A DNA stretch of 64,000 nucleotides from Dama dama (lineage: Eukaryota > Chordata > Mammalia > Artiodactyla > Cervidae), in assembly GCF_033118175.1 (NCBI RefSeq), contig NC_083696.1:33465001-33529000 (forward strand), given 5' to 3'. Shown one piece after another: positions 12,716 to 24,605 of this stretch. Position numbers and translations under genes: made by a program. Within the stretch, counting starts at the first letter, position 1. Every line of letters starts with the position of its first letter. The notes under the pieces are model-generated. The model saw nothing but the letters and a program-made list of their open reading frames with translations, was not told the origin of the DNA and made no database searches.

Positions 12716-13984
12716 AAGTGCAGATAGAAAACTGGTTTTTAATGGGAGAAGAATTCTTGACTTCACGTAACAAAAAAATTAATGAAGATGCAAATGTTAG
12801 AAAATCAAGGGCAAAGGGGGTTGAGTGAGGTAGTTCATGGGAAAGCACAGAGCTCTGTGCCTGACCCAGAATAAGAAGTATAGAAGTTGTCATATTATTG
12901 TTCTTAGGATTAGCTTCTCTGTGGGTGTCTTGAGACCTCTCCCTCTCAAGTGTATCTTAGGAGTCCTTGTGGGAGTGTCCTTAAATATTTAAACAATCAA
13001 CTTAAGTCAAAGAAAGGCAAAAGGAACAATAACAGGAAATTGGAACCAGGCTGAAATAATCACTCATTATCAAGTACAGGTATCAAAAACTAAGATAAGA
13101 GGGAAAGGCAGCTCAGCGGAAGGGCAGTGATGTCTAGGAAAGTACAATTCTACATGTATATGACTTTTAGCAAGTTCCAGGATCTAGAAACCATATGTGA
13201 AAAAAGGAAAACATACACATACTGTGCTAGAGAAACTTAACTATTATCCACTATTGGGATAACTTGGTAGACTATTCCATTATGAAGTTACATTTTTCTG
13301 TTTCTAATTAGTAAGTGATATGAGCAGTGATTCTTCAGGTCCCCAGTACATTTCACCCCATGGTTTTTGCATCCATTGATGACCTTTTTCTCAATCAATT
13401 GTTACCTTAGGAGTTGCAAAATGTTGACTTTCATTTTGTTAATATTCCTTACCTATCCTTTTCTTTTGAAAAGAATGAACTTCCCTTTTTTTTCCTCTTT
13501 TTGAATATCACTGTGGACTAGCATTCCTTTTTATTCATCATTTTATAATTAATTACCAACATTATATTATGAAAATTTTCAAACACAGAAAAGTTGAGAG
13601 TTTCGTAGTGAACACATCACCTACAATCTATATTTTACTGCAATTTATCACATATTTCTTCATCTATGCTGTCCTTTATCCATCTGTCATTCCACCTTAT
13701 TTTTTGACGTGAGTAAGTTACAGACTTTATTCATATTTTTTACTTTTTTGTATTCAATTTGTCCCAGATTTGGTCAGTGATCTCAGAATGCTTTTTACCA
13801 ACGACTGGATTTATTTATTAAATATAATCACCCTAGACAGGATATTAAGTAAGCATTCAGAGTATATAAAAATGAGGTCACAGTAATGGTTTTTACCAGG
13901 TTCCAGCCTCCAGACTGCCAGAATCAGAGGAGGCCCTTGGGTTGGCCTTCGTGGCACCTTTATCTGGCAGCATTAGGGGGAGTG

Positions 13985-13998
13985 GCGCCACCAAGTGG
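13985..13998 (-). promoter_or_regulatory. CTCF-like motif with one mismatch
   Basis: GCGCCACCAAGTGG fits the reverse CTCF core (GCGCCMYCTRSTGG) at every position but one. It lies in sequence free of recognised repeats. Motif match only; occupancy is unknown. Confidence 0.35.
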
Positions 13999-15399
13999 AC
14001 GTTGCATGCAACAACCACTCTCCAGTCTACCTGAGCTTGGTCTGGTCGGGTTCCAGAATTACACTGGAAAATAATCTGCATTTCATCTTTTAAATATAAC
14101 CCAGGACTCTGATGATTTCTGATAGAAAAAAAGTCATCTAGAAAAATCATATGATGTCAGCCTCCGACAATTAAGCAGGAAGCTTAACCACCACTCATTT
14201 TCTCCTTATTTCAAGAATCTATAAGAATCAAATGCAAAGTTCTTTATTCCTGGGCATTACGTGATTTATCTCACTAGTAGATTTACTGGATGTTAATGCG
14301 AATAGAATCAGATGTAAAACCAGGACCTCCAGTGGCAAATAAGATTTTTTTAAAAAGGTCCATATTCTCCCAGATGTATGCGTTTATGGTGGCTTCATAA
14401 CTAAGAGATACGTCAGCTGGAGAGTGGGCAGGGAAACCTTCCCAATGGGCCTGATGGGAAAGGAGCACATTCCACTCCATAGACCAAGGGGAGGTCGAAC
14501 CCCATGTTTGAAATGTTTGTGACAGGAGCCTCACTACATTGAGTTAATAAATACAAGTAGAAAAAAGAATTCGTATCTGTTGCATAATTTGCAGCCATGG
14601 CATTGAAATTAATGTGGTTATTGGAACTTGCCACTGAACCTTGTTGGGTTTTTTTCCTGTTTTATAATGTGTTAATAGAGATGCATATATGTTATCCTAT
14701 CACAAATTAATGTCAATATTTTAATAACTGGTATTTCAATATAATTGGCTTCCTTTTAATCCTATATATTTAATTTTATGTTTTTAAAAACATTCTGAAA
14801 GGCTCTGTCAGCTCCACCCACTGTCCTTTCCTAGAACAGCTCCCAGAAGTTGCACATAGCTTCAATCACAAATGCAGACTTCATCATAACCGCTGGGAGG
14901 TTAGGAAACATGCCCTTTTCTGGGAAATCATAGGTCCTGCTAAAGGAAATGGGGGAAGAATTTCTATTTCTAAAGGAAATGGGGAAGAATAGATTTGGGG
15001 GACCACTAGCCATTTCGGCTACAATATATTTTTTTATTGGAGTTCAAGAGATGTTAGATTTCTATTCTTTGTTGTTATGTTGGTTTTCCTTTATCCTTAC
15101 TTTCCCATTTGATTTGTCATAGACTGAAAGAGTTCTCTCAACCTCTTTCTAAACATGGCTAAATTTTTCTCCCTGTTTCCCTTATTAATCCATGCCACTT
15201 GTATATAGACGGCCATACATTAAAGAGTGTGAGTGTACCCTGACCACTGGTATTTTTTTGGATACAGTCATTGAATTTTTTGTGCTCTATTCAGCCTGGA
15301 TTGATTAAGATGATGACCACTGAGTCATTTTCAGTATATGGTTGTGTTCTGTTATTCTATCTGACTCAAACTGATTTGCTTGCTCTTAGCTCCTCTCCC

Positions 15400-15669
15400 C
15401 AGAGAAGGCAATGGCACCCCACTCCAGTACTCTTGCCTGGAAAATCCCATGGATGGAGGAGCCTGGTGGGCTGCAGACCATGGGGTCGCCAAGAGTAGGA
15501 CTTGACTGAGCAACTTCACTTTCACTTTTCACTTTCATGCATTGGAGAAGGAAATGGCAACCGACTCCAGTGTTCCTGCCTGGAGAATCCCAGGGACGGG
15601 GGAGCCTGGTGGGCTGCCGTCTATGGGGTCGCACAGAGTCGGACACGACTGGGGCGACTTGGCAGCAGC
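15400..15669 (+). mobile_element. Bov-A2 SINE (dimer) inserted at an already duplicated site
   Basis: Two Bov-A monomers in tandem (AGAGAAGGCAATGGCACCCC and GGAGAAGGAAATGGCAACCG starts) joined by a CACTTTCACTTTTCAC linker. AGCTCCTCTCCC borders it at 15388-15399 and 15670-15681. Confidence 0.92.
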
Positions 15670-15681
15670 AGCTCCTCTCCC

Positions 15682-15962
15682 TGGTAGCTCAGCTGGTAAA
15701 GAATCCTCCTGCAACGCAGGAGACCCCAGTTCAATTCCTGGGTCGAGAAGATCCGCTGGAAAAGGGATAGGCTACCCACTCCAGTATACTTGGTTTTCCC
15801 TTGCGGCGCAGCTGGTAAAGAATCCGCCAGCAATGTGGAAGACCTGGGTTCGATCCCTGGAGAAGAGAAAGGCTATCCACTCCAGTATTCTGGCCTGGAG
15901 AATGTCATGGACTGTATACTGTCACAAAGTGTTGGACACAACTGAGCAACTTAAAAAAAAAA
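15682..15962 (+). mobile_element. Bov-tA SINE with doubled tRNA-like unit (Bov-tA3 type)
   Basis: Two head units (about 15682-15790 and 15791-15880), each with AGCTGGTAAAGAATCC, precede the Bov-A body and an A11 tail. It is flanked by AGCTCCTCTC at 15670 and 15963. Confidence 0.9.
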
Positions 15963-16510
15963 AGCTCCTCTCATCATATTTCAGGTTGTACTTTTTTTTT
16001 AATCTTTTCGTTGTTTGGTTTGGTTTATTTTATTTATTTATTTTTTTGTTTCTTCTGAAGATGTATTTGTTTATTTAATGGTTTCTTTTATAACCAACTT
16101 AAAATTGTGAATGATCACAAAATTTGTATATTTTCTACTTTCCATTATTTCATTTCCTTCTCTTCCATCACTTGGTTTTAGCTGACTATATATGTTTTAG
16201 CATTTACCTTTCTACTTTAAACACTGCTACTTAAAATCTCTTCCAATTCCAGAAATTAAAAGTTGAGGAAACAGGCCTACTTAGCCTGCCATCGATCTTT
16301 TTATTTCCTCCTCCCTCAAGCAGTGCTCTGATCATTTTTTCTACATTAGTAGGGGTTATAATGTTTATAATTTGTTCTGGAATCTTAATCCCTAAATTGT
16401 TTTGGATTTTGATTCATTAAAAAAAGATTCAAAACATACTATCACTTATTTTGCCAACATTTCTCCATTTGGCTATTTTTCCCTTGAGAAGTTTCCTCAA
16501 CAAAGCTCAC

Positions 16511-16621
16511 CAGGGACTTCCCTGGTGGTCCAGTGGTTAAGACTTCACCTTCCAATGTACTGGGTATAAGTTCATCCCCTGGCTAGGGAGTTAAGATCCC
16601 ACATATATCTCATGGCCAAAA
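16511..16621 (+). mobile_element. CHR-type SINE
   Basis: Head GGGACTTCCCTGGTGGTCCA, then CAGTGGTTAAGACTTCACCT, ending in CATGGCCAAAAA. Confidence 0.8.
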
Positions 16622-16720
16622 AGCTGATTCATGTCAATGAATGGTAAAAACCACCACAATACTGTAAAGTAATTAGCTTCCAACTAAAATAAATAAATTA
16701 ACTTTTTAAAAAAGCAAAAA
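16622..16720 (+). mobile_element. Bovine-type L1 3' terminus
   Basis: GCTGATTCATGTCAATGAAT through GTAAAGTAATTAGCTTCCAA, then an A/T tail. This matches the 3' end seen antisense at 56101. It abuts the CHR copy directly. Confidence 0.75.
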
Positions 16721-17389
16721 AAAGCACATAAAGCAGAAGCAATTTTGTAATATATTCAATACAGACATTAAAAATGGTCCACATCAAAAAAAAAAAATTC
16801 TTAGAAAGTTCACAGAAGTCATAGTCCATGAGTATTTGCATGTTTAAATGTATTCTTTTTAATCCAACAAATAAAACCTTCCTCTAACTTTTCTCCTCCA
16901 GGTGATGAACTCTGCCTCTTTCTACTTTTCCTTATATTTCTATCCTTAGAGGTTCCCCTTGCCTCTGGCTCACAAAGATCATGAGGGGAGGATGTCATCA
17001 GTGTTCTGTAGGCCTGACACCCTGCACCCAGCTCAGAGCTCCCACTAGAGCATTCAGAGGTAACAGGGGATTGTGCCAGAGCAGGGTGACAATAAGCCCC
17101 AGGCTGGACAGGTGCTTTCCTCCCACGATACTGCACCCAACCTGTCGACCCACACAGGCTTGGCAGGAAAAACTGAAACGTTCCACAGAGGAGCGGTCTA
17201 GCCAGTACCCATCACCTCACATGAAGGATTACGTAAACCCGAGGCTTGAGCCAGAGGTTGAATGAGTCAACAGGTCAGGAGTGACAGGTACAGTCTAGAG
17301 GCTTCTGGAATACTGCCTTTGAAAATGCAAGCGTTCCAAGGCAATGCTCATGCAACTTGGAAGAAAATATTGGAAAGTAATGGCCTTTT

Positions 17390-17516
17390 TAAATTTTTAT
17401 TTTATTTTGGCTGCACCTCAAAGCATATGGGATCTTAGCTCTCCACCCCAGGATCAAACCCATGCCCCTGGCCTTGGAAGGCAGTGTCTTAACCACTGGT
17501 CCACCAGCGAAGTCCC
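17390..17516 (-). mobile_element. CHR-type SINE, antisense
   Basis: TTTTATTTTGGCTGCACCTC tail side, reversed head ending CACTGGTCCACCAGCGAAGT. Confidence 0.78.
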
Positions 17517-17559
17517 AGGAATAGTCTTAAAATAGTTGACATTTGTAGATTTTTTAAAT

Positions 17560-17590
17560 AGATGATGGATAGATAGATAGGTGGATAAGT
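17560..17590. repeat. Short (GATA)/(GATG) simple repeat
   Basis: GATGATGGATAGATAGATAG then GTGGATAAGTGG. Imperfect, about 30 bp. Confidence 0.6.
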
Positions 17591-18245
17591 GGTGGTGGGG
17601 GGGAATAATGGTAATTTGAAGAAATTAGATTCACAAAACAGATGTTAACTTTTACAAGCCAGATTTTGATAAGAGGACAAAGTGACTAAATGCTCCAGAA
17701 CAAGCAAGCAAGTAGCAAACTAAACCATAAAATTAACATAAAAAAAAAAAGAAAGTCAATAAGTACTTACTATGAGTGGCACCAGACTGGTCACACGCCC
17801 CCCCAGTTAGGTAAAGAATGCTGCATTCCCGTATAATAGAGTATGAGGCCTCAAGAAATTAAGGCTGGATTTGAACCCAAGTGTGACTATGGAACTCAAG
17901 CTTTTTAATCATAATGCAGCCACAATTCACATAGATAATTTATCAATATCCCAAGAAGCAGTTGCCAGATTTATGCTGAGTCATTGCCTATGATCTACTT
18001 GTATTGCATTTTGGAATTTTAAGTTACTATTTGAGTTAGTTGCTCTAATCTAGTCCTAATCCATGATCAGAGAAATGGATACAGAAAGGTTAGATCACTT
18101 GGAAAAAACTCAGAAAAGCAGCCGAAATTGGAGATGTATTACTGACACCTTCTCTTAGACACTTAAGGCTAAGAATATCAGAACAGAAGATGACCTTTGT
18201 AAGGAAGGAGAGAGAGCAGTCTTGTGCCAGCCCCCTCCACTGGTA

Positions 18246-18446
18246 GTGTTAGTCACTCAGCTGTGTCTGATTCTTTGCGACCCCATGGACTATAGCCCAC
18301 CAGGCTCCTCTGTCCACGGGATTCTCCAGGCAAGAATACTGGAGTGGGTTGCCATGCCCTCCTCCAGGGGATCTTCTTGACCCAGGGATGAAACCCCGGT
18401 CTCCTGCATTGCAGGTTGATTCTTTACCGTCTGAGTCACTTCAAGT
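18246..18446 (-). mobile_element. Bov-tA SINE, antisense
   Basis: It starts GTGTTAGTCACTCAGCTGTG, contains GACCCCATGGACTATAGCCC, and ends at a degraded tRNA-like head (TTTACCGTCTGAGTCACTT). Confidence 0.9.
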
Positions 18447-18789
18447 GGGTTGCCACTCATAGAGACACTGATTTATCTGTTAGTGTAAGATTCTAAAACA
18501 GTCATTGAGCACTTCTGTGCCTGGCACTGTGCTGGGCATTTGGTACTCATCAGAGAACAAAGGACAGAGTATCTGGCTTCTCAGCTCAGAGTCCAGGGGC
18601 TAAAATACAGATTTACCCAGTCCCGAGTCCAAATGACATCACATTCCCATTTTCGTTGCTGGCATTGGGACTTCAACATCCATGGCCATATTTAAGGTGT
18701 CCCTGACTCTCAGAAGGTACCACGTTGTTGCTTCTGTTACCAAATTAGACACAAGGCCACCCCTCCTGGGACTTTAGTCAAACTGAAGC

Positions 18790-19060
18790 ACTCCTGGCTT
18801 GGTCAGGGAGTTCTTTGCTGCCCAGCTTTATGCTGCCAATAATGAAGCTGAGTTTGGTGCAAGCAAGACAGGCTTTTATTCAACTGCCAGAGAATAGAGA
18901 AGGGGAGCTCACATTCTAAAGGTACCTTCTTCCCAGAGGGAGAGCAGTCAGGGAATTCCCGGGACCAGGAGGCAGACAGGTCATCGGGCTCTAGGAAAGG
19001 GGTGGGGATCTCCAGGGGCAACCGGGGCATGCTCCATCTCCCACCCTCCTTTGCACATGG
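18790..19060 (-). mobile_element. Possible endogenous-retrovirus LTR fragment, antisense
   Basis: The minus strand reads as a U3-R-U5-like unit: a purine/pyrimidine-alternating stretch, then TTGAATAAAAGCCTGTCTTG (poly(A) signal at 18875-18880) followed by a short distal part. Ends and target duplications were not found. No retroviral coding sequence flanks it. A unique transcript end is the alternative. Confidence 0.35.
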
Positions 19061-19552
19061 CACCAATTACACCTAGCAGAGCACAAATGCCCGCTTTGGG
19101 TGATGAAGCAAAGGTAACCCTTGGAGACCTCCAGGCTTCATCTTCGCAGGCGTCTTCCTGTGGTCACGTCAGAGCCAGCTCTGGGTGGTTGACCACTGTA
19201 TATCTCTCCAGGCATATATCTCCCCCAGCACAGCTCCAGAGCATTTCTGCCAAACACCAGGTACCTTGGAAAGAAACTCAGAGATAAATCAGGCAAATGT
19301 CCCTCGGCTCTCAGGGGTTGGTATGGAAACAGAGGGATTAAATCAAGGCAAGGAAAGCGGTGACCCGAAGTCTGCTTTGTCCACTATCTGGTTTTGCTGT
19401 GGGCCTTTGTGGTATCCTGTTGAGCAAATACAACTAGCCTATACAGCTGAAAACCAATTTCTGTGCCTAGGGTCTGGGCTGCATAGCATGAATGACACTT
19501 TGAGGAAGTTTGCATTAAAGGTGGACAGAGATTTGGAAATAGATACACACAT

Positions 19553-19690
19553 ATTGGAGAAGGAAATGGCAACCCACTCCAGTATTCTTGCCTGGGAAAT
19601 TTCCATGGACAGAGGAGCCTGGCAGGTTACAGTCCATGGGGTTATAAGAGTCATACACAACTTAGCGACTAAACCACCACTACCACCATA
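19553..19690 (+). mobile_element. Bov-A monomer SINE
   Basis: GGAGAAGGAAATGGCAACCC through a diverged CACAACTTAGCGAC and a CCACCACTACCACC tail. It has no tRNA head. Confidence 0.87.
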
Positions 19691-20231
19691 CTCTTAATAC
19701 ATGGAAAATAAAATAAGCAACCTAGATCACCAATCTAATCTGTTTTGGCAGTATAAAACCCTCCACCCAAGGTAAATTATCAAACACCTCCTAAAACCTG
19801 CTATGTAATGCCAAGCCCTAGAACAAATTAAGGAACTTCACAGCAACTCCTGGAGGTCCTTGTCAACATCACTTTGCCTGCGGGGAAATCTCATCTTTGA
19901 TAAACCTATATGCTCTATGTCCAGCCAAAGATTAGGATCAAAGTCTCCTTGCGGGAAGTTTTCCATTCTTGCTCCAGGTCTCAAAGCCAAGCTGTGCCCC
20001 CTCAGCAAGGCCAGTCCCCCAGTCAGAGCATGTGGGGCCAGAGCAGTTTGTATAAGGAAGGTGGAAAGAAAGGCCCTCCTGGCATAGTGATCCTGAGTCT
20101 CGGTGGAGACACTGCAACAGAAATGGAAGCAATGTTGGTTCAATCAGGGCCACAGTGTGAGAAAGAGACCAAGTGAGTGGAGCAGGCATGGTTAGAAGAA
20201 AAAAGAATCTCACACTCATCATGGAGACATG

Positions 20232-20448
20232 TGCTATGCTGTGCTTAGCCGCTCAGTCATGTCCTACTCTTTGCAACCCCATGGACTGTAGCCCGCCAGG
20301 CTCCTCTGTCCATGGGATTCTCCAGGCAAGAATACTGGAGTAGGTTGCCATTCCCTTCTCCAGGGGATCTTCCTGACCTGGGGATTGAATCTGAGTCTCC
20401 CACATTGCAGGCAGATGTTTTAGCATCCAAGCCACCAGGGAAGCCCCC
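20232..20448 (-). mobile_element. Bov-tA SINE, antisense, with 12-bp target duplication
   Basis: Full-length, from GCTTAGCCGCTCAGTCATGT to CCACCAGGGAAGCCC. CATGGAGACATG occurs on both sides (20220-20231 and 20449-20460). Confidence 0.93.
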
Positions 20449-20789
20449 CATGGAGACATGACCTGCCCACAAATGCAGGAGTGCCCACTCATGTTATTTA
20501 AAGGGCAAAGTTGACTTAGAATCTGTCTAAGGTAGGAAGGCCATCATGCTGGCATAAGAAATGACCACCAGAATCTAAAACAAGTTTAAAAGTGACCCCA
20601 GCCTTTCTGGAATCTTAATTATCTCTATCATTTCTATTCTAATCTAATGTTAATAGCTAGAGTCCAAATCAGGCTTTCTTAATTGAAAGGGAATTCAATC
20701 TGTAGGTACACTACTACGTCTTTAGACATTTCAGAGGCCAAAAGGCCTTGGCCCACTGGCTAAACTCTACGAGTACATTAGGGCCTGAG

Positions 20790-20965
20790 ACTGGAAAGTC
20801 TTAACTCAGATTCCATCTCCTATACTTCTGGTTGTACAACCTGGGTCAGGGAATTTACTTATCTTTGCCTTAGTTTCCTCATCTGTAAAAGGGGTGATCC
20901 CAATAGTCACCTCATAGGCCTCTATAGATCTAATGCAAAATGCTGTAAAGGTTTCATGCAGTGTT
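20790..20965 (+). mobile_element. MIR element, sense
   Basis: Contains the MIR core: CCTTAGTTTCCTCATCTGTA, AAAGGGGTGAT, CACCTCATAGG and a decayed GTAAAG tail. Confidence 0.8.
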
Positions 20966-22238
20966 TTGAACCCACTAAATATTATGTAAGCTCAGGTGTA
21001 CATAAAGGCAAAAACCAAAAGTAAGAAGGGAGAAGTGTGTTTCCTGCAGGTAAGTCAGGAGATGGGTCGTGCAGAGGCAGAGTGGGAGCTCAAGGTTTCC
21101 AGGGGCCCAAGGCCCCTCTAGTTCACCACTTTGACACCACAAGGATGGGGCCTTTGTGTTTGTGACCCAGCTGGAACCATCCACACACCAGGCAGCAGCA
21201 CAGAGCAGAGGCTAGAAGGAATAAAGAGGACCTGCCAGCCATCTCTTAAGGAGCATCCCCAAGTTGCCCGACTCAGGGCTCCACTTCTGTTTACATTTCC
21301 TTGACCAGAATCTAGTTAAAAGGGAAGCTTGCAATCGTCACCTTTATTTTGGGTGGCGATGTGTTCAGCTAAGATTCTACAGGAGACCCCTCCCACCCAC
21401 AAATAGATGCCAGGGGGGAGGAGGGTGATTTCAGTTTTCAGGACTATGTTCTAGAAGTTGTGTGGCTTAGAAACTGATAAAAGGAAGAAATTAACTTAAA
21501 AGGCTTGTGTCCATCTGTACTCCCTGGAATACCGACTGTGGATCTATAGTTGCTTGAACCACATGGAAATGCAAGATTAAAAAGACAAAGAAGGGGGAAC
21601 AAGCCCAAACACCACGTACTCCTGGCTCAAGGATCTGCCCTCCAGCGGGGGCCCAATCCGAGATCATCTCCTTAGGACACACAGCCACTAAGGTTAAGTA
21701 AAGAAGTTAAAAGTGCTGTGCTGGGAATTGCTTAGAAGTACTCATACACCGCACCCACAACGTTGTTACCCATTCAGGGAGCAGGTATGCCCTCAGATAT
21801 ACAGTTATGGTCGTAGAGTCCAGTGTACTATGATATCTTTCAACCCGAATTGCTAAATAGATGGGGAAAAAAAAAAAAAAAACAGTGGGCTAAGAAGTAA
21901 TTATGGGCCACCTGTTATAGCCCGCAGGACTCCAATTTAAAAAGAAGCAGATAAACAGGTATTTTACGGGTCATTTTTCAGGCACCAAGTAACACCCATA
22001 AACACCTCCTTTGTTTCTGTTGGAAATCCCCAATTGGGAGATATTGTTCTGAACAACGCTGAAAAGCCAAAGCATGTACTATGGTGGGGGTCAAACAATC
22101 CCATTACACGTCCAGAGGTGCCCACTCCACCCCTCACTCAACCCCTACACGGCCATCCCCACCCCTCTCCCCTTGCATTAACCGTATAAAGGTCGGCCCC
22201 ATCCTGCCCCTAGCTGCTCAAGGACGTCTCCAATTCTG

Positions 22239-22252
22239 CCACTAGGTGGCAG
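22239..22252 (+). promoter_or_regulatory. CTCF consensus motif
   Basis: CCACTAGGTGGCAG satisfies every position of the CCACYAGRKGGCRS core. The flanks make TGCCACTAGGTGGCA, nearly a palindrome, so orientation is ambiguous. It sits in a 1.7 kb stretch without recognised repeats. Confidence 0.5.
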
Positions 22253-22657
22253 GAGTGATCAGCAGCTAGAAGCAGACGTTCTTGGAGCCAGAAAATGATA
22301 GGAGCTGGAAAGGAACCATGAGAAGACCAAGTCGAAACTGTCGTGGAGATGGGTGGACAGAGTGGTAAAAGATGTGACCTGCCCGGCGTCACCTGTGTAC
22401 TTAGGGACCCAAAGGGCCAACCCCCTCAGTTACCTAGGTCCTGTTTTTCCAACTCCTCTTGGGTTTTATTTTTAGCTTTTTATTATGCAAATTTTCAGCA
22501 CTCATGAAAGTTATAAGCGAGGAGCTGGGCTAAAGTAAGGTGTAAGCATTTGTAACACACACACAAAAGCAGTTTGGCCACAAGACTTTTATGCATAAAT
22601 CAGGTGATGCTGGAAGTTAAACTTTATTCACGTTTATACAGTCCTGTGTTTCAATAG

Positions 22658-22736
22658 GGGATTCCCAGATGGCTCAGAGGCAAAGAATCTGCCTTCCAAG
22701 CAGGAGTTGCAGGTTTGGAACATACATTACAAGTTG
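22658..22736 (+). mobile_element. Bov-tA head fragment
   Basis: Only the tRNA-like part is present (CAGATGGCTCAGAGGCAAAG, CTGCCTTCCAAGCAGGAGTT). The Bov-A body is missing. Confidence 0.6.
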
Positions 22737-22806
22737 GAATTGTAATTTTTTTCCCCTAGATCTGTGGGGCCAGCCAGAGATCTAAAGTTAAAATGAAACT
22801 CACAGA

Positions 22807-22890
22807 GGGACTTGCCTGGTGATGCAGTGGAGCACGGGTTCCATCCCTGGTGGAAGATCCTACATCAGGCACTTCAAGGCTAAAAATAAT
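22807..22890 (+). mobile_element. CHR-type SINE, truncated
   Basis: GGGACTTGCCTGGTGATGCA head, an internal deletion, then GGTTCCATCCCTGGTGGAAG and an AATAATAAT tail. Confidence 0.65.
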
Positions 22891-24132
22891 AATCAAACTC
22901 ATACACTTGTTTCTTTTTCAAGTCAAAGTCATGGCTGACAGGGCTAGCAGGAAACATTTCTTGAAAAGATAAAGGCACCTATCTGACACTGTTTATCTAT
23001 CTGTGGCCTTACTTGGAATGAAGTGCCATCTAAAAAGGCTAGTTGGGGAAGAGATGGGAGAAAGATTGGACCCATCCCAAAAAGGTAAAGGAAAAATGAG
23101 CCAAGTGTTTGTCACATTTTGGAAAAGCAGCTAGGGGTCAAGACACACCTCCAAGAGCAAACCCTACTCAGTTTGTGAAAGAAAAATCAGAAAAAGTTAA
23201 AGCCAAATTGGTCTCGCAGAAGAAGGCATTTTTTATCATGCTCATTACTACCAGAGAATGCTCTAAACCAAACAAAACACATTTTAACATCTCACAAATC
23301 CAACATCTAAGAATAAAATTATCCAGCCCACAGTTAACTATATTTTGTTTCATTTTATAATTTGAAAGTCTGTGTGAAGAGTTGAAAAGGAGGTTGGAAA
23401 GCTGCACTCTCATCTCAGCTCTGCTTGTTGGAAGGCTACATAGCCTAGTCCCAGCAACCTTCTTCCTTCTGTCTTCTTCAAGTTGGACCACACCAATCTT
23501 TTCCATCATAACAACACCAACAAAAATCATGCATGTTTCAAATATAAGTAGTGACTTTCAGTACAACACATGCATTTTTCAGATCATCATCTTTCGTAGT
23601 TGAACCATGCTTTATCTTTAAATCTTGTTTAGAAGGAACTGCTAATATTTTATAGGATGTTTTGCAGGATGGAAAGCATATGGCAAGCACAAGGCAGGAG
23701 AACTTAATCTGGGCCTGGAGAAGGGCACATAGTTCTGTTTGGCTGGGTGTTCCTTCATGGTGCCTGCAAAGGGAGCGGAGTAAAATGAATGAACAGGATC
23801 GAGCAACCCTGAACTGTGCCGAGGAGTGTGCAATTGACTCCAGAGGCCAGGAGTCTCATTTTATGATGTAGAAAGAATAGCATAGAAAGAATTTATATAC
23901 AGATCTGAAGGAAAGAAAGATTACAAGCAGAGAAACTGATCAGGAACATGTATAATCAAAGAAGCGGAAAAATGCAAAACATTTAAGCTTTTGTTAGTCT
24001 TGTACTTACAGCATTCATATCTTTCAGGAAAAAAATATGTGAAAAATAAGTCATCCAAAATTTTAACTAAAACATATTTTTGTACCAGCAACCATATGTA
24101 CCATTAGATTATATTAGAAAACAAAGGATTTA

Positions 24133-24245
24133 GAGAACTTCCTGACTGTCCAGTATTTAGGGCTCCGTGCTTCCATTGCAAGGGGCTTGGGTTCAATCCC
24201 TGGTCAGGGAACTAAGATTTCACAGCCAAAAAAAAGGAAAGAAAA
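24133..24245 (+). mobile_element. CHR-type SINE
   Basis: GAACTTCCTGACTGTCCAGT head, CTTGGGTTCAATCCCTGGTC and an A-rich tail. It ends about 260 bp before the first visible exon. Confidence 0.8.
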
Positions 24246-24506
24246 CAAAAGGATTTACATTTCTGGATTGAGATAATCTTTTTCCTTATGTGGTTTTTAC
24301 AGACAGTAAATTTTCAAATTTTTTAATAATCATTTCTGTTTCTTTAAGTACTAAGATTCATTGTTTCTTTCTTTAATCAGCTGACTCATCTAAACACTTC
24401 CTCTTTGTTGTCCCATCCCTCAGAAGTCTTTGGGTATCACTCATTGAAAGAACATTTATTTTTTGGCTCTGAAATTTTATTTTTGCAATCCTGTACTTTT
24501 TCTTAG

Positions 24507-24605
24507 AATGATGAAGATGGCTTTGAAAACCAGAACACCTCAGCAAATGACCACTCGCTAAGGAACAGAATTGTGCAAAACAGAGAGCATGAAAATGGCA
24601 AACAG
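24507..24605 (+). CDS. SLC28A3: SLC28A3 coding exon (residues 21-53), cytosolic N-terminus
   Basis: A 99-nt exon of 33 whole codons, entered after TTCTTAG and left at CAG|GTATGA. It reads NDEDGFENQNTSANDHSLRN and onward, matching the poorly conserved, polar N-terminal tail of CNT3. Phase is 0 at both ends, so the missing upstream exon must also end on a complete codon. It has no Met and cannot itself supply the start. Confidence 0.93.

Larger units (their letters stand above)
1..24506. other. Non-coding region 5' of the first visible exon (intron 1 or upstream flank)
   Basis: No coding exon could be supported. Repeats are listed separately. The longer stretches with no recognised element are 851-1390, 1595-2013, 2257-3789, 5016-5929, 8894-9401, 10525-11699, 11913-12355, 12716-15387 (apart from one motif), 15973-16510, 17591-18245, 19061-19552, 19691-20218, 20966-22657 (apart from one motif) and 22891-24132. 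I looked for an exon of about 20 codons beginning with ATG and ending in phase 0 before GT that resembles the CNT3 N-terminus, and found none. Confidence 0.6.

Noticed and set aside
15682..15880. tRNA-like sequences with GGTTCGATCC B boxes here and in every Bov-tA and CHR copy
   Set aside because: They are the tRNA-derived heads of SINEs. They lack a full cloverleaf and are followed by the Bov-A body or SINE tail.
20790..20965. Possible conserved exon because of similarity to many mammalian loci
   Set aside because: The similarity is to the dispersed MIR core, not to a gene.
1..24506. CpG-island promoter or first exon of SLC28A3
   Set aside because: No CpG-dense block and no N-terminal coding match was found. 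I therefore do not place a promoter in the window.
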